The translations under genes and the position numbers were made by a program. 64,000 nt of DNA from Mesorhizobium sp. (GTDB lineage: Bacteria; Pseudomonadota; Alphaproteobacteria; Rhizobiales; Rhizobiaceae), in NCBI GenBank assembly GCA_019635735.1, contig JAHBYX010000007.1, forward strand, positions 62,001 to 126,000, in the 5' to 3' direction. Under the pieces are notes generated by a model. It was given only the letters and a program-made list of their open reading frames with translations, did not search any database and had not been told where the DNA came from. Shown here piece by piece: positions 8,061 through 17,411 of this stretch; position 1 is the stretch's first letter; each line of letters begins with the position of its first letter.

Positions 8061-8785
8061 CCAACGAAGTCATCATCATCCGGCGCGACGACCATGTCCT
8101 CGAGATCACGCTCAACCGGCCCGAGCAGGGCAACGCGCTGACGCCGGCGATGGCCGACGCGATCTCGGCGGCTCTCCGCGCGCTCGATGCCGAGACGCGC
8201 GCGGTGCTGGTCAAGGCGGCGGGCGCGGACTTCTGCACCGGGCGGGATGGCGCGAAACTCGCCCCCGGCACGCGGGCGACGGCGCTCGACCTGCGGCGGC
8301 TGATCTCGGATCCGGTGCTCGATTTCTACCAGGTCCTGCGCGACGTACCGGTGCCCGTCGTGACACGGGTGCAGGGACGCGCAAACGGCGTGGGCTGCGC
8401 CATCGCGGCGCTGGCCGACGTCGCGGTCGCGGCCGACACGGCGCGCTTCCAGGTGCCCGAGATGAACCACGACATCGCGCCGACGCTGGTAATGAACGCG
8501 CTTGCCGACCGCATCCCGCGCGCAGCGTTGGCGCGGCTCGTTCTGACACGCGACGCGGTGGAGGCAACGGAGGCCAAGGCGCTCGGCCTGATCGGTGTCG
8601 TCACCGGGGCCGATACGCTGGAGGCGGAAGCGGAGCGGATCGTCGGCCAGCTGGCGAAGAATTCGGTGGCCACCGTGCGGGCCGTGAAGGCCTTCCTGTC
8701 GACCGCGCCGGAGACCTCCTTCGCCGCCCGCAAGGAACTGGCGGCCCTGATCAACAGCGTCGCATTCGCCGAGCGGTTCCGCTGA
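8057..8785 (+). CDS. Enoyl-CoA hydratase/isomerase (crotonase) family protein
   Basis: A 242-residue crotonase. TTG 8057 is taken as start: AAGGAGAGG precedes it and it overlaps the previous stop (TTGA). N-terminal ITLNRPEQGNALT and the oxyanion-hole segment ANGVGCAIAALADVAVA are clear. The position of the first catalytic Glu is kept (FQVPEMNHDI), but the second one of classical hydratases is not evident (LARLVLTRDAVEA). It could therefore be an isomerase, hydrolase or lyase rather than a hydratase. Co-transcribed with the molybdenum hydroxylase. Confidence 0.88.
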   Translation: MTNEVIIIRRDDHVLEITLNRPEQGNALTPAMADAISAALRALDAETRAVLVKAAGADFCTGRDGAKLAPGTRATALDLRRLISDPVLDFYQVLRDVPVPVVTRVQGRANGVGCAIAALADVAVAADTARFQVPEMNHDIAPTLVMNALADRIPRAALARLVLTRDAVEATEAKALGLIGVVTGADTLEAEAERIVGQLAKNSVATVRAVKAFLSTAPETSFAARKELAALINSVAFAERFR

Positions 8786-8835
8786 AGCGGGGGGCGGGGG
8801 AGGAAGTCCGCGAGTTCGGAGACCTTCGCGATGAT

Positions 8836-9768
8836 TCAGGCCAGCATCAAGGGTCGCAACGCGGCCATTGCGGCCTCGGTGATGCCGACGATCTTGCGGC
8901 GGTCGAGATCGAAGACGATCGCGATCGACTCCATGTAGCCCCAGACCTCTCCGCCGACAGGGTCGACCATCCAGTGTTCGAGCGAGAACGTCCTGGCGTC
9001 GGCGCCGGTGAAAGCCGAGCGAACCTCGAAGCAGTCGCCGGCGCGGGGCCGGCCGACATGGACGATGCGGAACTCGAGCACCGCCCCGCCGATCCGGTCG
9101 GGCACCGTCTCGGCATGGCGCGCGACGATCTCGCGCAGCGGCGCGGTGAGACCGCGGATGCCGTCGGCGACGGCGCCCATGAACTTCTGCGGGAGCATGC
9201 GCCCGAAGGCGTCGCAGTCGGACGCTGCAACCGAGCCGAGCGCGATACGCCTGTGGGTATCGAGTGCGGAACGTCCACCGAGGGACGGCGCGGGACCGGA
9301 TTTAACGCTCCGCGGCTGCGCCTCGGGCGGCACTTCCATCGCAAGGGTCGCGGCCCGTTCGGCGAACGGCGCCGGCCAGACGATGCTGTCGCCTGCCGGG
9401 GTGCATGCATGGAGCGCTACGCGGAACGTGGCGGCGAGCGCGCCGTCGGGGTGGTGCCGCAACAGCGCAACGATTTCCGCATTGCTCTCGCCCAAGGCAG
9501 AGAAGCCGGCAGTCATGTAGAGAGGCGTTGCCGAGCGGGCCTCGCGATGGAAGCGGATGTGCATCTCCTGCACCTGTGCCGTGGCGGTGGCGCCCGGGGC
9601 GAAGAGACCGGGCAGTCCGGCGAAGGCGAAGAGCACGGACAAGCCCTCCATGCAGCGCGCAACGTAGAAACGCGTGTTCATGTGGCCCATCTCGTCGCAT
9701 TCCCAGGCGTTGACGCCGCCGCGCCAGACTTCCACTCCGTCGCCCATGTCAGGTTCACGCTCGCTCAT
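8836..9768 (-). CDS. Double-hotdog acyl-CoA thioesterase-like protein
   Basis: A 310-residue protein with two hotdog halves. The first carries NAWECDEMGHMNTRFYVARC (compare the D-x-x-G-H-x-N motif of 4-hydroxybenzoyl-CoA thioesterases) near residues 20-40. The second carries a degenerate copy, VAASDCDAFGRMLPQKFM, near 175-195, where the His-Asn pair is lost. The half-active tandem layout is common in fused acyl-ACP/acyl-CoA thioesterases. It is divergent from the aldehyde dehydrogenase operon; the shared intergenic region carries one operator for each direction. Likely role: releasing free acid from an aryl- or acyl-CoA of the local pathway. Confidence 0.8.
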   Translation of the reverse strand: MSEREPDMGDGVEVWRGGVNAWECDEMGHMNTRFYVARCMEGLSVLFAFAGLPGLFAPGATATAQVQEMHIRFHREARSATPLYMTAGFSALGESNAEIVALLRHHPDGALAATFRVALHACTPAGDSIVWPAPFAERAATLAMEVPPEAQPRSVKSGPAPSLGGRSALDTHRRIALGSVAASDCDAFGRMLPQKFMGAVADGIRGLTAPLREIVARHAETVPDRIGGAVLEFRIVHVGRPRAGDCFEVRSAFTGADARTFSLEHWMVDPVGGEVWGYMESIAIVFDLDRRKIVGITEAAMAALRPLMLA

Positions 9769-9790
9769 GAGTTGCCGTTCCTTTCCGGTA

Positions 9791-9817
9791 ATTATCAGGC
9801 GTCCTGATATGTTTCAA
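9791..9817 (-). promoter_or_regulatory. Minus-strand promoter with perfect TATCAGG-CGT-CCTGATA operator
   Basis: The 17-bp site 9793-9809 has perfect 7-bp arms around CGT. Read on the minus strand it lies between TTGAAA (9817-9812) and GATAAT (9796-9791), so a bound repressor would block the thioesterase promoter. This is the best-formed copy of the motif found six times in the first 28 kb. Confidence 0.75.
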
Positions 9818-9881
9818 TTGCGCGATCTGGGGACGTAGCAGGGGAGGGGGAATCCGACGACGGGGCGACGGCGGTTTGGTC

Positions 9882-9910
9882 TTGACAATTATCAGGGACC
9901 CTGATGATAG
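9882..9910 (+). promoter_or_regulatory. Plus-strand promoter with TATCAGG-GAC-CCTGATG operator
   Basis: TTGACA at 9882-9887 is followed after 17 bp by a weak -10 (TGATAG, 9905-9910). The spacer and -10 are covered by the operator 9890-9906, whose core ATCAGGG-A-CCCTGAT is a perfect palindrome. It drives the 9942-17395 operon and lies 80 bp from the thioesterase operator, so one regulator can control both directions. Confidence 0.75.
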
Positions 9911-9941
9911 GTTGGAGCCATCGGATCGAGGAGGACGAGCG

Positions 9942-11408
9942 ATGAACGCCGTGACCGGGACCCCCACCACGCCGAGCGGCTACGTCTCGCCTGAACTCCT
10001 CATCGACGGCGAATGGATAGATGCGTCGGCGCGCGAGACGCAGCCGGTCGTCAATCCCGCCACCGGACGCGCCATCGGTGTCGTGCCGCATGCGACCGCC
10101 GCCGATCTCGACCGGGCGCTGGCGGCGGCGGAGCGGACTTTTGCGTCGTGGCGGCACGTCAACCCGCGCGAGCGCGGCAAGATCCTGAAGAAGGCCGCCG
10201 ACCTGATGCGCGAGCGGCAGGAGGACATCGCCCGCCTCGCCACGCTCGAGATGGGCAAGCCGCTCGCCGAGGCGCGGCTGGAGACGCATTTCGCCTCCGA
10301 GGAGATGGAATGGTTCGCCGAGGAGGGCCGCCGCAGCTATGGCCGCGTCATCCCCGGCCGCCTGCACGACACGCGCTTCACCGTCGTGCGCGAGCCGGTC
10401 GGCCCGGCCGCCGGCTTCTCCGCCTGGAACTTCCCGATCGGCAATGCCGCGCGCAAGATGGGCGCGGCGCTCGCGGCCGGCTGCACGATGGTCTACAAGC
10501 CGGGTGAAGAGGCGCCGGCCTCTGCGCTCGCGGTGGCGCGGTGCCTGGTGGACGCCGGCGTGCCGGCGGGGGCTATCGCGGTGGTGTTCGGTGTGCCGGA
10601 CACGATCTCGCGCCATCTGCTCGCCTCGTCGGTCATCCGCAAGATCTCGTTCACCGGCTCGATTCCGGTCGGCAAGCACCTGATCAAGCTCGCCGCCGAC
10701 AGCCTGACGCGCACCACGATGGAACTCGGCGGCCACGCGCCGGTGCTGGTCTTCGACGATGCCGACATGACGGCCGCGCTCGACATGGGCGTGCAGCGCA
10801 AATACCGCAACTCGGGCCAGGTCTGCGTCTCGCCGACGCGCTTCTACGTGCAGGACGCGTCCTACCGGAGCTTCTGCGCGGGCTTTGCCGAGCGGGCGAA
10901 GAAGATCCAGGTCGGCGACGGGATGGACGCCGCCACGCAGATGGGGCCGCTCGTGCACACCCGACGTCGCGACGCCGTCGAGGCGCTGGTGCAGGACGCG
11001 GTCGCCAAGGGCGCGAAGCTGCTCGCCGGCGGCCGGCGCGTCGGCAACGAGGGCAGCTTCTTCGAACCGACCGTGCTCGCCGACGTGCCGGGCGACGCCC
11101 GGATCATGCGCGAGGAGCCGTTCGGACCGGTCGCCGTGCTCAACCCGTTCAGCGATCTCGACGATGCCGTGCGCAAGGCCAACAGCCTGCCCTACGGGCT
11201 CGCGGCCTATGCCTTCACCTCGTCGGCTGCGAACATCGCCAGGCTGGGCGACGCGATCGAGGCGGGGATGGTGGGCATCAACTCGTTCAACATCTCGATG
11301 CCCGAGACGCCGTTCGGCGGCGTCAAGGAAAGCGGCCACGGATCCGAGGTCGGCATGGAGGGCATCGACGCCTTTCTCGTCACCAAGACGCTGAGCGTCA
11401 CCGTCTGA
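9942..11408 (+). CDS. NAD(P)-dependent aldehyde dehydrogenase (SSADH/benzaldehyde DH type)
   Basis: A 488-residue aldehyde dehydrogenase; ATG 9942 follows a GAGGAGG Shine-Dalgarno. The catalytic residues are in place: E261 (MELGGHAP) and C295 (SGQVCVSP), with the Rossmann segment FTGSIPVGKHL and the C-terminal ETPFGGVKESGHGSE. First gene of the five-gene 2-hydroxyacid operon, where it would oxidise the aldehyde released by a ThDP decarboxylase. It resembles the dehydrogenase at 30883 (same SGQVCVSPTRFYV-type active site), so the two probably handle related aldehydes. Confidence 0.93.
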   Translation: MNAVTGTPTTPSGYVSPELLIDGEWIDASARETQPVVNPATGRAIGVVPHATAADLDRALAAAERTFASWRHVNPRERGKILKKAADLMRERQEDIARLATLEMGKPLAEARLETHFASEEMEWFAEEGRRSYGRVIPGRLHDTRFTVVREPVGPAAGFSAWNFPIGNAARKMGAALAAGCTMVYKPGEEAPASALAVARCLVDAGVPAGAIAVVFGVPDTISRHLLASSVIRKISFTGSIPVGKHLIKLAADSLTRTTMELGGHAPVLVFDDADMTAALDMGVQRKYRNSGQVCVSPTRFYVQDASYRSFCAGFAERAKKIQVGDGMDAATQMGPLVHTRRRDAVEALVQDAVAKGAKLLAGGRRVGNEGSFFEPTVLADVPGDARIMREEPFGPVAVLNPFSDLDDAVRKANSLPYGLAAYAFTSSAANIARLGDAIEAGMVGINSFNISMPETPFGGVKESGHGSEVGMEGIDAFLVTKTLSVTV

Positions 11409-11435
11409 GCCGCCGTCAAACAGGGAGCAGATGCG

Positions 11436-13133
11436 ATGAAGCACACCCGTCCGGAAGGCGCGTTCGCCGCGGAGGCGGTGCTCGGCCGCATGAAGGCTGC
11501 CGGCATCGACGTGCTGTTCGCCAATGGCGGCACGGACTTCCCCTCGATCATCGAGGCCTATGCCCGTGCGCCGGAGAGCGGCATCGCGATGCCCGAGCCG
11601 CTGGTTATCCCGCACGAGGGCGTCGCGGTCGGCATGGCGCACGGCTATTACCTGGCAACCGGCAAGCCGGCGGCCGTGATGGTGCATGTCAATGTCGGTC
11701 TCGCCAATTCCGTCATGGGGCTGATCAACGCGGCCTCGGAGAACGTGCCGATCCTGATGTGCTCCGGCCGCACGCCGCTGACCGAGAGCGGCCGATTCGG
11801 CAGCCGGTCGAGCCCGATCCACTGGGGACAGGAGATGCGCGACCAGGCGGGCATGGTCCGCGAGATCGTCAAGTGGGACTACGAACTGCGCTATGCCGAC
11901 CAGGCGGGCCCGGCGATCGACCGCGCCGTCAGCATCGCCATGAGCGAGCCGCGCGGTCCGGTCTATGTCAGCCTGCCGCGTGAGGCGCTGGCAGAGGCGG
12001 CCATCGCGCCGACCTCCCGCCCGAACCTCGCGCCGACGACCTACGGATCGCCCTCGGCCGACCTCGTGGCGCGCGCGGCCGACGTGCTTTCGTGGGCGAA
12101 GAACCCCGTCATCATCGCGCAGAGCGGCGAGACCGGCGGCGGCTTCGAGCCGCTGGCGGGCTTTGCCGAACGGTTCGCCCTGCCGGTGGTCGAATTCTGG
12201 GCGACGCGCCAGTCGTTGCCCACCAGCCATCCGATGCATGTCGGCCGGGAGCCGACCGAGTGGGTCCGCGACGCCGACGCGATCGTCGTCGCCGGGGCGA
12301 TGGTCCCGTGGATCGCCGACCATGTCCAGCCTCCGGAAGCCTGCACGATCATCGCGCTCGGCCCCGAGCCGCTCTACCGCGGCCTACCAATGCGCAGCTT
12401 CCGCATCGACATCTCGCTGGCGGGCGGGCTGAATGCCGGCATCGCGGCGCTGGACGCGGCCATGCGCGACTGCGTGCCCGCGGTCGAGGATTTCGCCGAC
12501 CGGCGCGCGCGCGTCGCCGCGGCGCGCGCCGCGGTTGACGCCGCGTTGCAGAAGCGGCTCTCGGCCGGCAACGGATCGCCGATGTCGCCCGCCTTCGTCA
12601 GCAAGTGCCTGTCGGATGCTGCCGACGGGAACACGGTGTTCTTCAACGAGTTGGGGATCGATCCGAGCGCGATGCGGTTCGAGGCGCCGGGCAGCTTTTT
12701 CTCGACGCCGCTGTCGGGCGGTCTGGGCTGGGGCCTGACGGCGGCGCTCGGCGCGCAACTGGGCGACAGTACCAAGCAGGTGATCGCGACGATCGGCGAC
12801 GGGTCCTACATGTTCGCCAATCCGGTGGCCTGCCACCAGACCGCGGCGGCGCTGAAACTACCGCTGCTGACCGTCGTCTTCAACAACGGCATCTGGAACG
12901 CGGTGCGCCGCTCGACGCTGTATATGTATCCGGACGGAAGTGCGGCGGCGGCCAACGTGATGCCGATCACCGCGCTCGATCCGTCGCCGGACTATGCCGC
13001 GATCGCGCGGGCGCACGGCGCACATGCCGAGCGGGTCGACGACGGCGCGGCTCTGCCAGCCGCCATCCAGCGCGCGCTGGAGGCGACACGGTCGGGCCGC
13101 CAGGCGTTGCTGGAAGTCATCGTGGGATATTAG
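11436..13133 (+). CDS. ThDP-dependent decarboxylase/lyase (benzoylformate decarboxylase-like)
   Basis: A 565-residue three-domain ThDP enzyme. The Pyr domain has the activating Glu (PHEGVAVGMAHGYY, about residue 64) and a His in VHVNVGLANSVMGL that lines up with the LHSAAGTGNAMG segment of benzoylformate decarboxylase (its His70). The PP domain has the Mg/ThDP motif GDGSYMFANPVAC...VVFNNG. An equivalent of that enzyme's second active-site His (His281) is not apparent. Together with the flanking aldehyde dehydrogenase and FMN 2-hydroxyacid dehydrogenase it fits a mandelate-type route: 2-hydroxyacid to 2-oxoacid to aldehyde to acid. A carboligase or 2-hydroxyacyl-CoA lyase is an alternative. 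Confidence 0.85.
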   Translation: MKHTRPEGAFAAEAVLGRMKAAGIDVLFANGGTDFPSIIEAYARAPESGIAMPEPLVIPHEGVAVGMAHGYYLATGKPAAVMVHVNVGLANSVMGLINAASENVPILMCSGRTPLTESGRFGSRSSPIHWGQEMRDQAGMVREIVKWDYELRYADQAGPAIDRAVSIAMSEPRGPVYVSLPREALAEAAIAPTSRPNLAPTTYGSPSADLVARAADVLSWAKNPVIIAQSGETGGGFEPLAGFAERFALPVVEFWATRQSLPTSHPMHVGREPTEWVRDADAIVVAGAMVPWIADHVQPPEACTIIALGPEPLYRGLPMRSFRIDISLAGGLNAGIAALDAAMRDCVPAVEDFADRRARVAAARAAVDAALQKRLSAGNGSPMSPAFVSKCLSDAADGNTVFFNELGIDPSAMRFEAPGSFFSTPLSGGLGWGLTAALGAQLGDSTKQVIATIGDGSYMFANPVACHQTAAALKLPLLTVVFNNGIWNAVRRSTLYMYPDGSAAAANVMPITALDPSPDYAAIARAHGAHAERVDDGAALPAAIQRALEATRSGRQALLEVIVGY

Positions 13134-14368
13134 TGGGCGGGCCACGCAACCAGGAGCTGGACGAGACGCGGCTTGCGCTGCGGCTGCCGGTGCTGCGGCG
13201 TAGGTTTCCCACGATCGAGGACCTGGAGAGGCGGGCCGCCCGGCGGATCCCGCGTTTCGCCTTCGAGTTCCTGCAGGGCGGGGCGGGCGACGAGAGCGGG
13301 CTCTCCCGCAACCGCGCGGCGCTGAGGAGCATCGAGATCGTGCCGCGCTACGGGATCGAGACGCAGGGCGTCGATCCGTCGGTCGAGCTGTTCGGCCGCC
13401 GCTACGCCGCTCCGATCGGCATCTCGCCGATCGGCATGGACGGGCTGATGTGGCCAGGCGCGACCGAGCTGTTCGCGCGGGCGGCGCAGCGGATGAACAT
13501 TCCCTATCTCGTCGGCACGCTGGCGACCGCCCGCATCGAGGACGTCGCGCGCTGGGCGCCCGACGTGACCTGGTTCCAGCTCTATCCGCTGGCTGCAGAC
13601 GATCACCGCATCAGCTTCGACCTCGCCCGTCGCGCACAGGAGGCGGGCGCCAAGGTGCTGGTGGCAACGCTCGACGTGCCGGTTCGCTCGAGGCGGCCGC
13701 GCGACCTGCGCAACGGGTTCGTGATGCCGTTCAGGCTGAGCTGGCGCAACACGCTCCAGGTCGCCGCGTCGCCGCCCTGGCTGCGAGCGCTGGCGCGGCG
13801 AGGCATGCCGCGCTTCGCCAATATCGAAGCCTATGCCAGGGGCGGCGACCCGGCCGCCTTCGTTGGCGCCCATGTCGGCGGCGGCTTTGCCTGGGACGTG
13901 CTGGCGCGGCTGCGCGAGACATGGCGCGGGCCGATGCTGGTGAAAGGTGTGCTGCACCCGGCGGATGCGGAGAAAGCGCGCGCGATCGGCATGGGCGGGG
14001 TGATCGTCTCCAACCATGGCGGGCGCCAGTTCGACGCGGCGCCGGCCTCGGTCGACATGCTGCCGGCGATTGCCGCCGCCGTCGGGCGCGACATGACCGT
14101 GATCCTCGACAGCGGCGTCACCTCCGGCGTCGACGCGATGCGCGCGCTCGCCTGCGGCGCGCATTCGACCTTCTCGGCCCGGGCCTTCATGCTGGCGCTG
14201 GCGGCCATCGGCGACGACGGCGCGCGCCACATGGCGGCGAGCCTGATCGAGGAGTTCACCCTCGCGCTCGGCCAGTCCGGGCTGCGATCCGCCGCGCAGG
14301 CGCGCCATGCGTTGGTGCGGCATGCGACGGCATGGGCATGGCCGGTGCGGACAGGAGACGCAGGATGA
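13133..14368 (+). CDS. FMN-dependent alpha-hydroxy-acid dehydrogenase (LldD/MdlB family)
   Basis: A 411-residue FMN TIM-barrel enzyme. GTG 13133 overlaps the last base of the previous stop, and no better start follows. Family features: RIPRFAFEFLQGGAGDE near residue 38, the substrate/FMN segment PVRSRRPRDLRNGF, the FMN lysine in MLVKGVLHP, and the catalytic SNHGGRQFDAAPAS with its His and Arg. It would oxidise an L/S-2-hydroxyacid to the 2-oxoacid. The usual phosphate-loop DSGVRRG reads DSGVTSG here. The operon also encodes a FAD enzyme for the opposite enantiomer class. Confidence 0.9.
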   Translation: MGGPRNQELDETRLALRLPVLRRRFPTIEDLERRAARRIPRFAFEFLQGGAGDESGLSRNRAALRSIEIVPRYGIETQGVDPSVELFGRRYAAPIGISPIGMDGLMWPGATELFARAAQRMNIPYLVGTLATARIEDVARWAPDVTWFQLYPLAADDHRISFDLARRAQEAGAKVLVATLDVPVRSRRPRDLRNGFVMPFRLSWRNTLQVAASPPWLRALARRGMPRFANIEAYARGGDPAAFVGAHVGGGFAWDVLARLRETWRGPMLVKGVLHPADAEKARAIGMGGVIVSNHGGRQFDAAPASVDMLPAIAAAVGRDMTVILDSGVTSGVDAMRALACGAHSTFSARAFMLALAAIGDDGARHMAASLIEEFTLALGQSGLRSAAQARHALVRHATAWAWPVRTGDAG

Positions 14369-16014
14369 AGCTCGGCGAAGCGATTGCGGAGATCCTCAAG
14401 CGGGAGGGCGTCGATCTGATCTGCGGCTACCCGGTCAACCACGTGCTGGAACGGGCGGCGGAGGCCGACATCCGCCCCGTCATCGTGCGGCAGGAGCGCA
14501 CCGGCATCCACATGGCCGACGCGATCTCGCGGCTGTCGTCCGGCCGCAGGATAGGGGTCTTTGCCATGCAGCTCGGGCCGGGGACCGAGAATTCCTACGG
14601 CGGCATCGCGCAGGCCTATTCGGAATCGGTGCCGCTGCTGGTGCTGCCGATGGGCTACGAGCGGCGGCTCGCCCATGTCGACCCGAACTACAACGCCACG
14701 ATCTCGATGAAGGGCATCACCAAGTCGGCCGAGCCGATCACCTCTGCCGCCGAGCTGACCAACGTGTTCCGCCGCGCCTTCAGCCGGCTGCGCAACGGGC
14801 GCGGCGGGCCGGTGCTGATCGAGATCCCCAACGACATGTGGCAGCACGAGGTGCCGGAGCCGCTCGACTACCGGCCGGTGCTCGCCACCCGCTACGGTCC
14901 GGACCCGGCGGCGGTGAGGGAGGCGGTCGACCTGCTGCTGGCCGCCAGGCGCCCGGTGCTCTACGCCGGCCAGGGCGTGCACTACGCTCGCGCCTGGCCG
15001 CAACTCAAGGCGCTGGCGGAGCGGCTGGCGATCCCGGTATCCACCAGCCTCGAAGGCAAGGGCGCGTTCCCCGAGACGCATGAACTGTCGATCGGCGCGG
15101 GCGGGGCCGCGATCTCGAAGACGCTGCGCCACTTCCTCGATGCGTCGGATGTCATCTTCGGCATCGGCTGCTCCTTCACCGAGACCGCGTTCGGCGTGCA
15201 GATGCCGCTCGGCAAGACGATGATCCACGCCACGCTCGACCCCGACCATGTCAACAAGGACATCGAGGCGACGGTGGCGCTGGTGGGCGACGCCGCGCTG
15301 ACACTGGACGCGGTGATCGCCGAGCTGGATAGACGCCGGACGCCCTCGCGGGATGCGACGGAGACTGCGGCCGAGATCGCCTCGGTGCAGGCGGCCTGGC
15401 TCGCCGAGTGGATGCCGAAGCTCACCTCGAACGACGCGCCGCTGTCGCCCTACCGGGTGCTGTGGGACCTGCAGCAGACGGTCGACGTCGCCAACACGAT
15501 CATCACGCACGATGCCGGCAGCCCGCGCGACCAGCTGTCGCCGTTCTGGAAGACGGTGGCGCCGCTGACCTATATCGGCTGGGGCAAGTCGACCCAGCTC
15601 GGCTACGGGCTGGGGCTCGCGATGGGCGCCAAGCTCGCGCATCCCGACAAGCTCTGCATCAATGTCTGGGGCGACGCCGCGATCGGCTTCACCGGCATGG
15701 ATTTCGAGACCGCGGTGCGCGAGCGCATTCCGATCCTGTCGATCCTGCTCAACAATTTCTCCATGGCGATGGAACTGCCGATCATGCCCGTGTCGACGGA
15801 GAAGTACCGGTCGACCGACATTTCCGGCGACTACGCCGCCTTCGCGCGCGCGATGGGGGCATATGGCGAGCGGGTGACGACGCCGGAGGAGATCGTGCCG
15901 GCGATCCTGCGCGGGATCGAGAAGACGAAGGCCGGCATTCCGGTGCTGCTGGAGTTCATCACCGCCAAGGAAATCCAGCGCTCGCGCTACCACCGCGCGG
16001 CGGCGGGAGCGTGA
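14365..16014 (+). CDS. Second ThDP-dependent enzyme (acetolactate synthase-like)
   Basis: A 549-residue ThDP enzyme; ATG 14365 overlaps the previous stop and has CAGGAG upstream. The Pyr domain has RQERTGIHMADAISR (Glu about residue 44) and QLGPGTENSYGG; the central domain has ARRPVLYAGQGVH; the PP domain has GDAAIGFTGMDFETA followed by LLNNFSMAM, i.e. GDA rather than the usual GDG. It is only distantly similar to the ThDP enzyme at 11436, so this is not a recent duplication. Having two ThDP enzymes in one operon suggests either two substrates or sequential decarboxylase and lyase steps. Confidence 0.87.
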   Translation: MKLGEAIAEILKREGVDLICGYPVNHVLERAAEADIRPVIVRQERTGIHMADAISRLSSGRRIGVFAMQLGPGTENSYGGIAQAYSESVPLLVLPMGYERRLAHVDPNYNATISMKGITKSAEPITSAAELTNVFRRAFSRLRNGRGGPVLIEIPNDMWQHEVPEPLDYRPVLATRYGPDPAAVREAVDLLLAARRPVLYAGQGVHYARAWPQLKALAERLAIPVSTSLEGKGAFPETHELSIGAGGAAISKTLRHFLDASDVIFGIGCSFTETAFGVQMPLGKTMIHATLDPDHVNKDIEATVALVGDAALTLDAVIAELDRRRTPSRDATETAAEIASVQAAWLAEWMPKLTSNDAPLSPYRVLWDLQQTVDVANTIITHDAGSPRDQLSPFWKTVAPLTYIGWGKSTQLGYGLGLAMGAKLAHPDKLCINVWGDAAIGFTGMDFETAVRERIPILSILLNNFSMAMELPIMPVSTEKYRSTDISGDYAAFARAMGAYGERVTTPEEIVPAILRGIEKTKAGIPVLLEFITAKEIQRSRYHRAAAGA

Positions 16015-16015
16015 C

Positions 16016-17395
16016 ATGACCAGTCCGCTCCAGCAGACCATTGGCCGTCTGAAGCCGCATTTCGGCGAGCGGCTGTCGGTGTCGGACGCGGTGCGCGAGC
16101 ACCATGGTCACGACATGTCGCGCCAGCCGACGCGGCTTCCGGACGCGGTGATCTTCGCCGAGAGCGAGGACGAGGTGCAGCGCGTGGTGGCGGCGTGCTT
16201 CGAGTTTGGCATCGCCGTCACGCCCTTCGCCGCCGGCTCCTCGATGGAAGGCCACACGATCCCGCTGAAGGGCGGTATCTCGCTCGATGTGAGCCGGATG
16301 AACCGGATCGTGGCGGTCAACGGCGAGGATTTCGACGCGGTGGTCGAGGCCGGCGTGACGCGCAAGCAACTCAATTCGCACCTGCGCGACATGGGCCTGT
16401 TCTTCCCGATCGATCCCGGCGCGGACGCGACGCTCGGCGGGATGGCCTCGACGCGGGCGAGCGGCACGACGGCGGTGCGCTACGGCACTATGCGGGAAAA
16501 CGTGCTGGCGCTGCGCGTCGTTACGCCGACGGGCAGGATCATCACCACCGGCCGGCGGGTGAAGAAGTCCTCCACGGGCTACGACCTGACCAAGCTCTTC
16601 GTCGGCGCGGAGGGCACGCTCGGTGTGATCACCGAGGTCACCGTGCGGCTGCAGCCGATCCCCGAGACGATCGCCTCGGCGATCTGCACATTCGGGACGA
16701 TGCGCGGGGCGGTGGAGGCGGTGGTCGCGACAATGCAGAGCGGCGTTCCCGTCGCCCGCATCGAGTTCTTGGACGAGGTGGCGGTGGATGCGGCAAACGC
16801 ACATTCCAAGCTGGGGCTGAAGCGGGCGCCGACGTTGTTCCTCGAATTCCACGGCAGCCCGCGCTGGGTGGAGGAACAGTCGCAGACGGTAGCCGCGATC
16901 ACCGCCGAGTCCGGCGGCTCGGACTTCGCCTGGTCGACCCTCCCGGAAGACCGCGAGCGGCTGTGGAAGGCGCGGCACGAGACGATCTACGCCAACCAGT
17001 CGCTGCGGCCGGGCTGCAAGACCTACACGACCGACGTCTGCGTGCCGATCTCGCGGCTCGCAGAGGCGGTGCTGGCGGCCCGCGCCGACATCGACCGGTC
17101 GTTCCTTACGGCCAAGATCATCGGCCATGTCGGCGACGGCAATTTCCACGTCGGTTACCTGATCAAGCCGGAGATCCCGGAGGAACTCGCGGAGGCGGAA
17201 CGTCTGGCGGATCGGCTCTACGCGCGGGCGATGGAGATGGGCGGCACGTTCAGCGGCGAACACGGCATCGGCATCTCGAAGCTCGGCTACCTGCGCCGCG
17301 AGCACGGCGAGGCGGTGGACGTGATGAATGCCATCAAGGCGGCGCTCGACCCGGCCGGCATCATGAACCCCGGCAAGCTGGGCCAGGCCGGCTGA
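16016..17395 (+). CDS. FAD-linked D-2-hydroxyacid (D-lactate type) dehydrogenase
   Basis: A 459-residue VAO-type flavoprotein. The FAD domain has VTPFAAGSSMEGHTIP and the pyrophosphate loop DPGADATLGGMAS, typical of the GlcD/D-lactate dehydrogenase (cytochrome) family. The C-terminal half has KIIGHVGDGNFHV and SGEHGIGISKLGYL with the usual His/Glu metal-binding residues. It starts 1 bp after the previous stop and ends the operon. Expected reaction: D/R-2-hydroxyacid to 2-oxoacid with electrons to a cytochrome or quinone. Paired with the FMN enzyme it lets the operon use both enantiomers without a racemase (inference). Confidence 0.9.
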   Translation: MTSPLQQTIGRLKPHFGERLSVSDAVREHHGHDMSRQPTRLPDAVIFAESEDEVQRVVAACFEFGIAVTPFAAGSSMEGHTIPLKGGISLDVSRMNRIVAVNGEDFDAVVEAGVTRKQLNSHLRDMGLFFPIDPGADATLGGMASTRASGTTAVRYGTMRENVLALRVVTPTGRIITTGRRVKKSSTGYDLTKLFVGAEGTLGVITEVTVRLQPIPETIASAICTFGTMRGAVEAVVATMQSGVPVARIEFLDEVAVDAANAHSKLGLKRAPTLFLEFHGSPRWVEEQSQTVAAITAESGGSDFAWSTLPEDRERLWKARHETIYANQSLRPGCKTYTTDVCVPISRLAEAVLAARADIDRSFLTAKIIGHVGDGNFHVGYLIKPEIPEELAEAERLADRLYARAMEMGGTFSGEHGIGISKLGYLRREHGEAVDVMNAIKAALDPAGIMNPGKLGQAG

Positions 17396-17411
17396 ATCGC
17401 CTCGCCACCAG

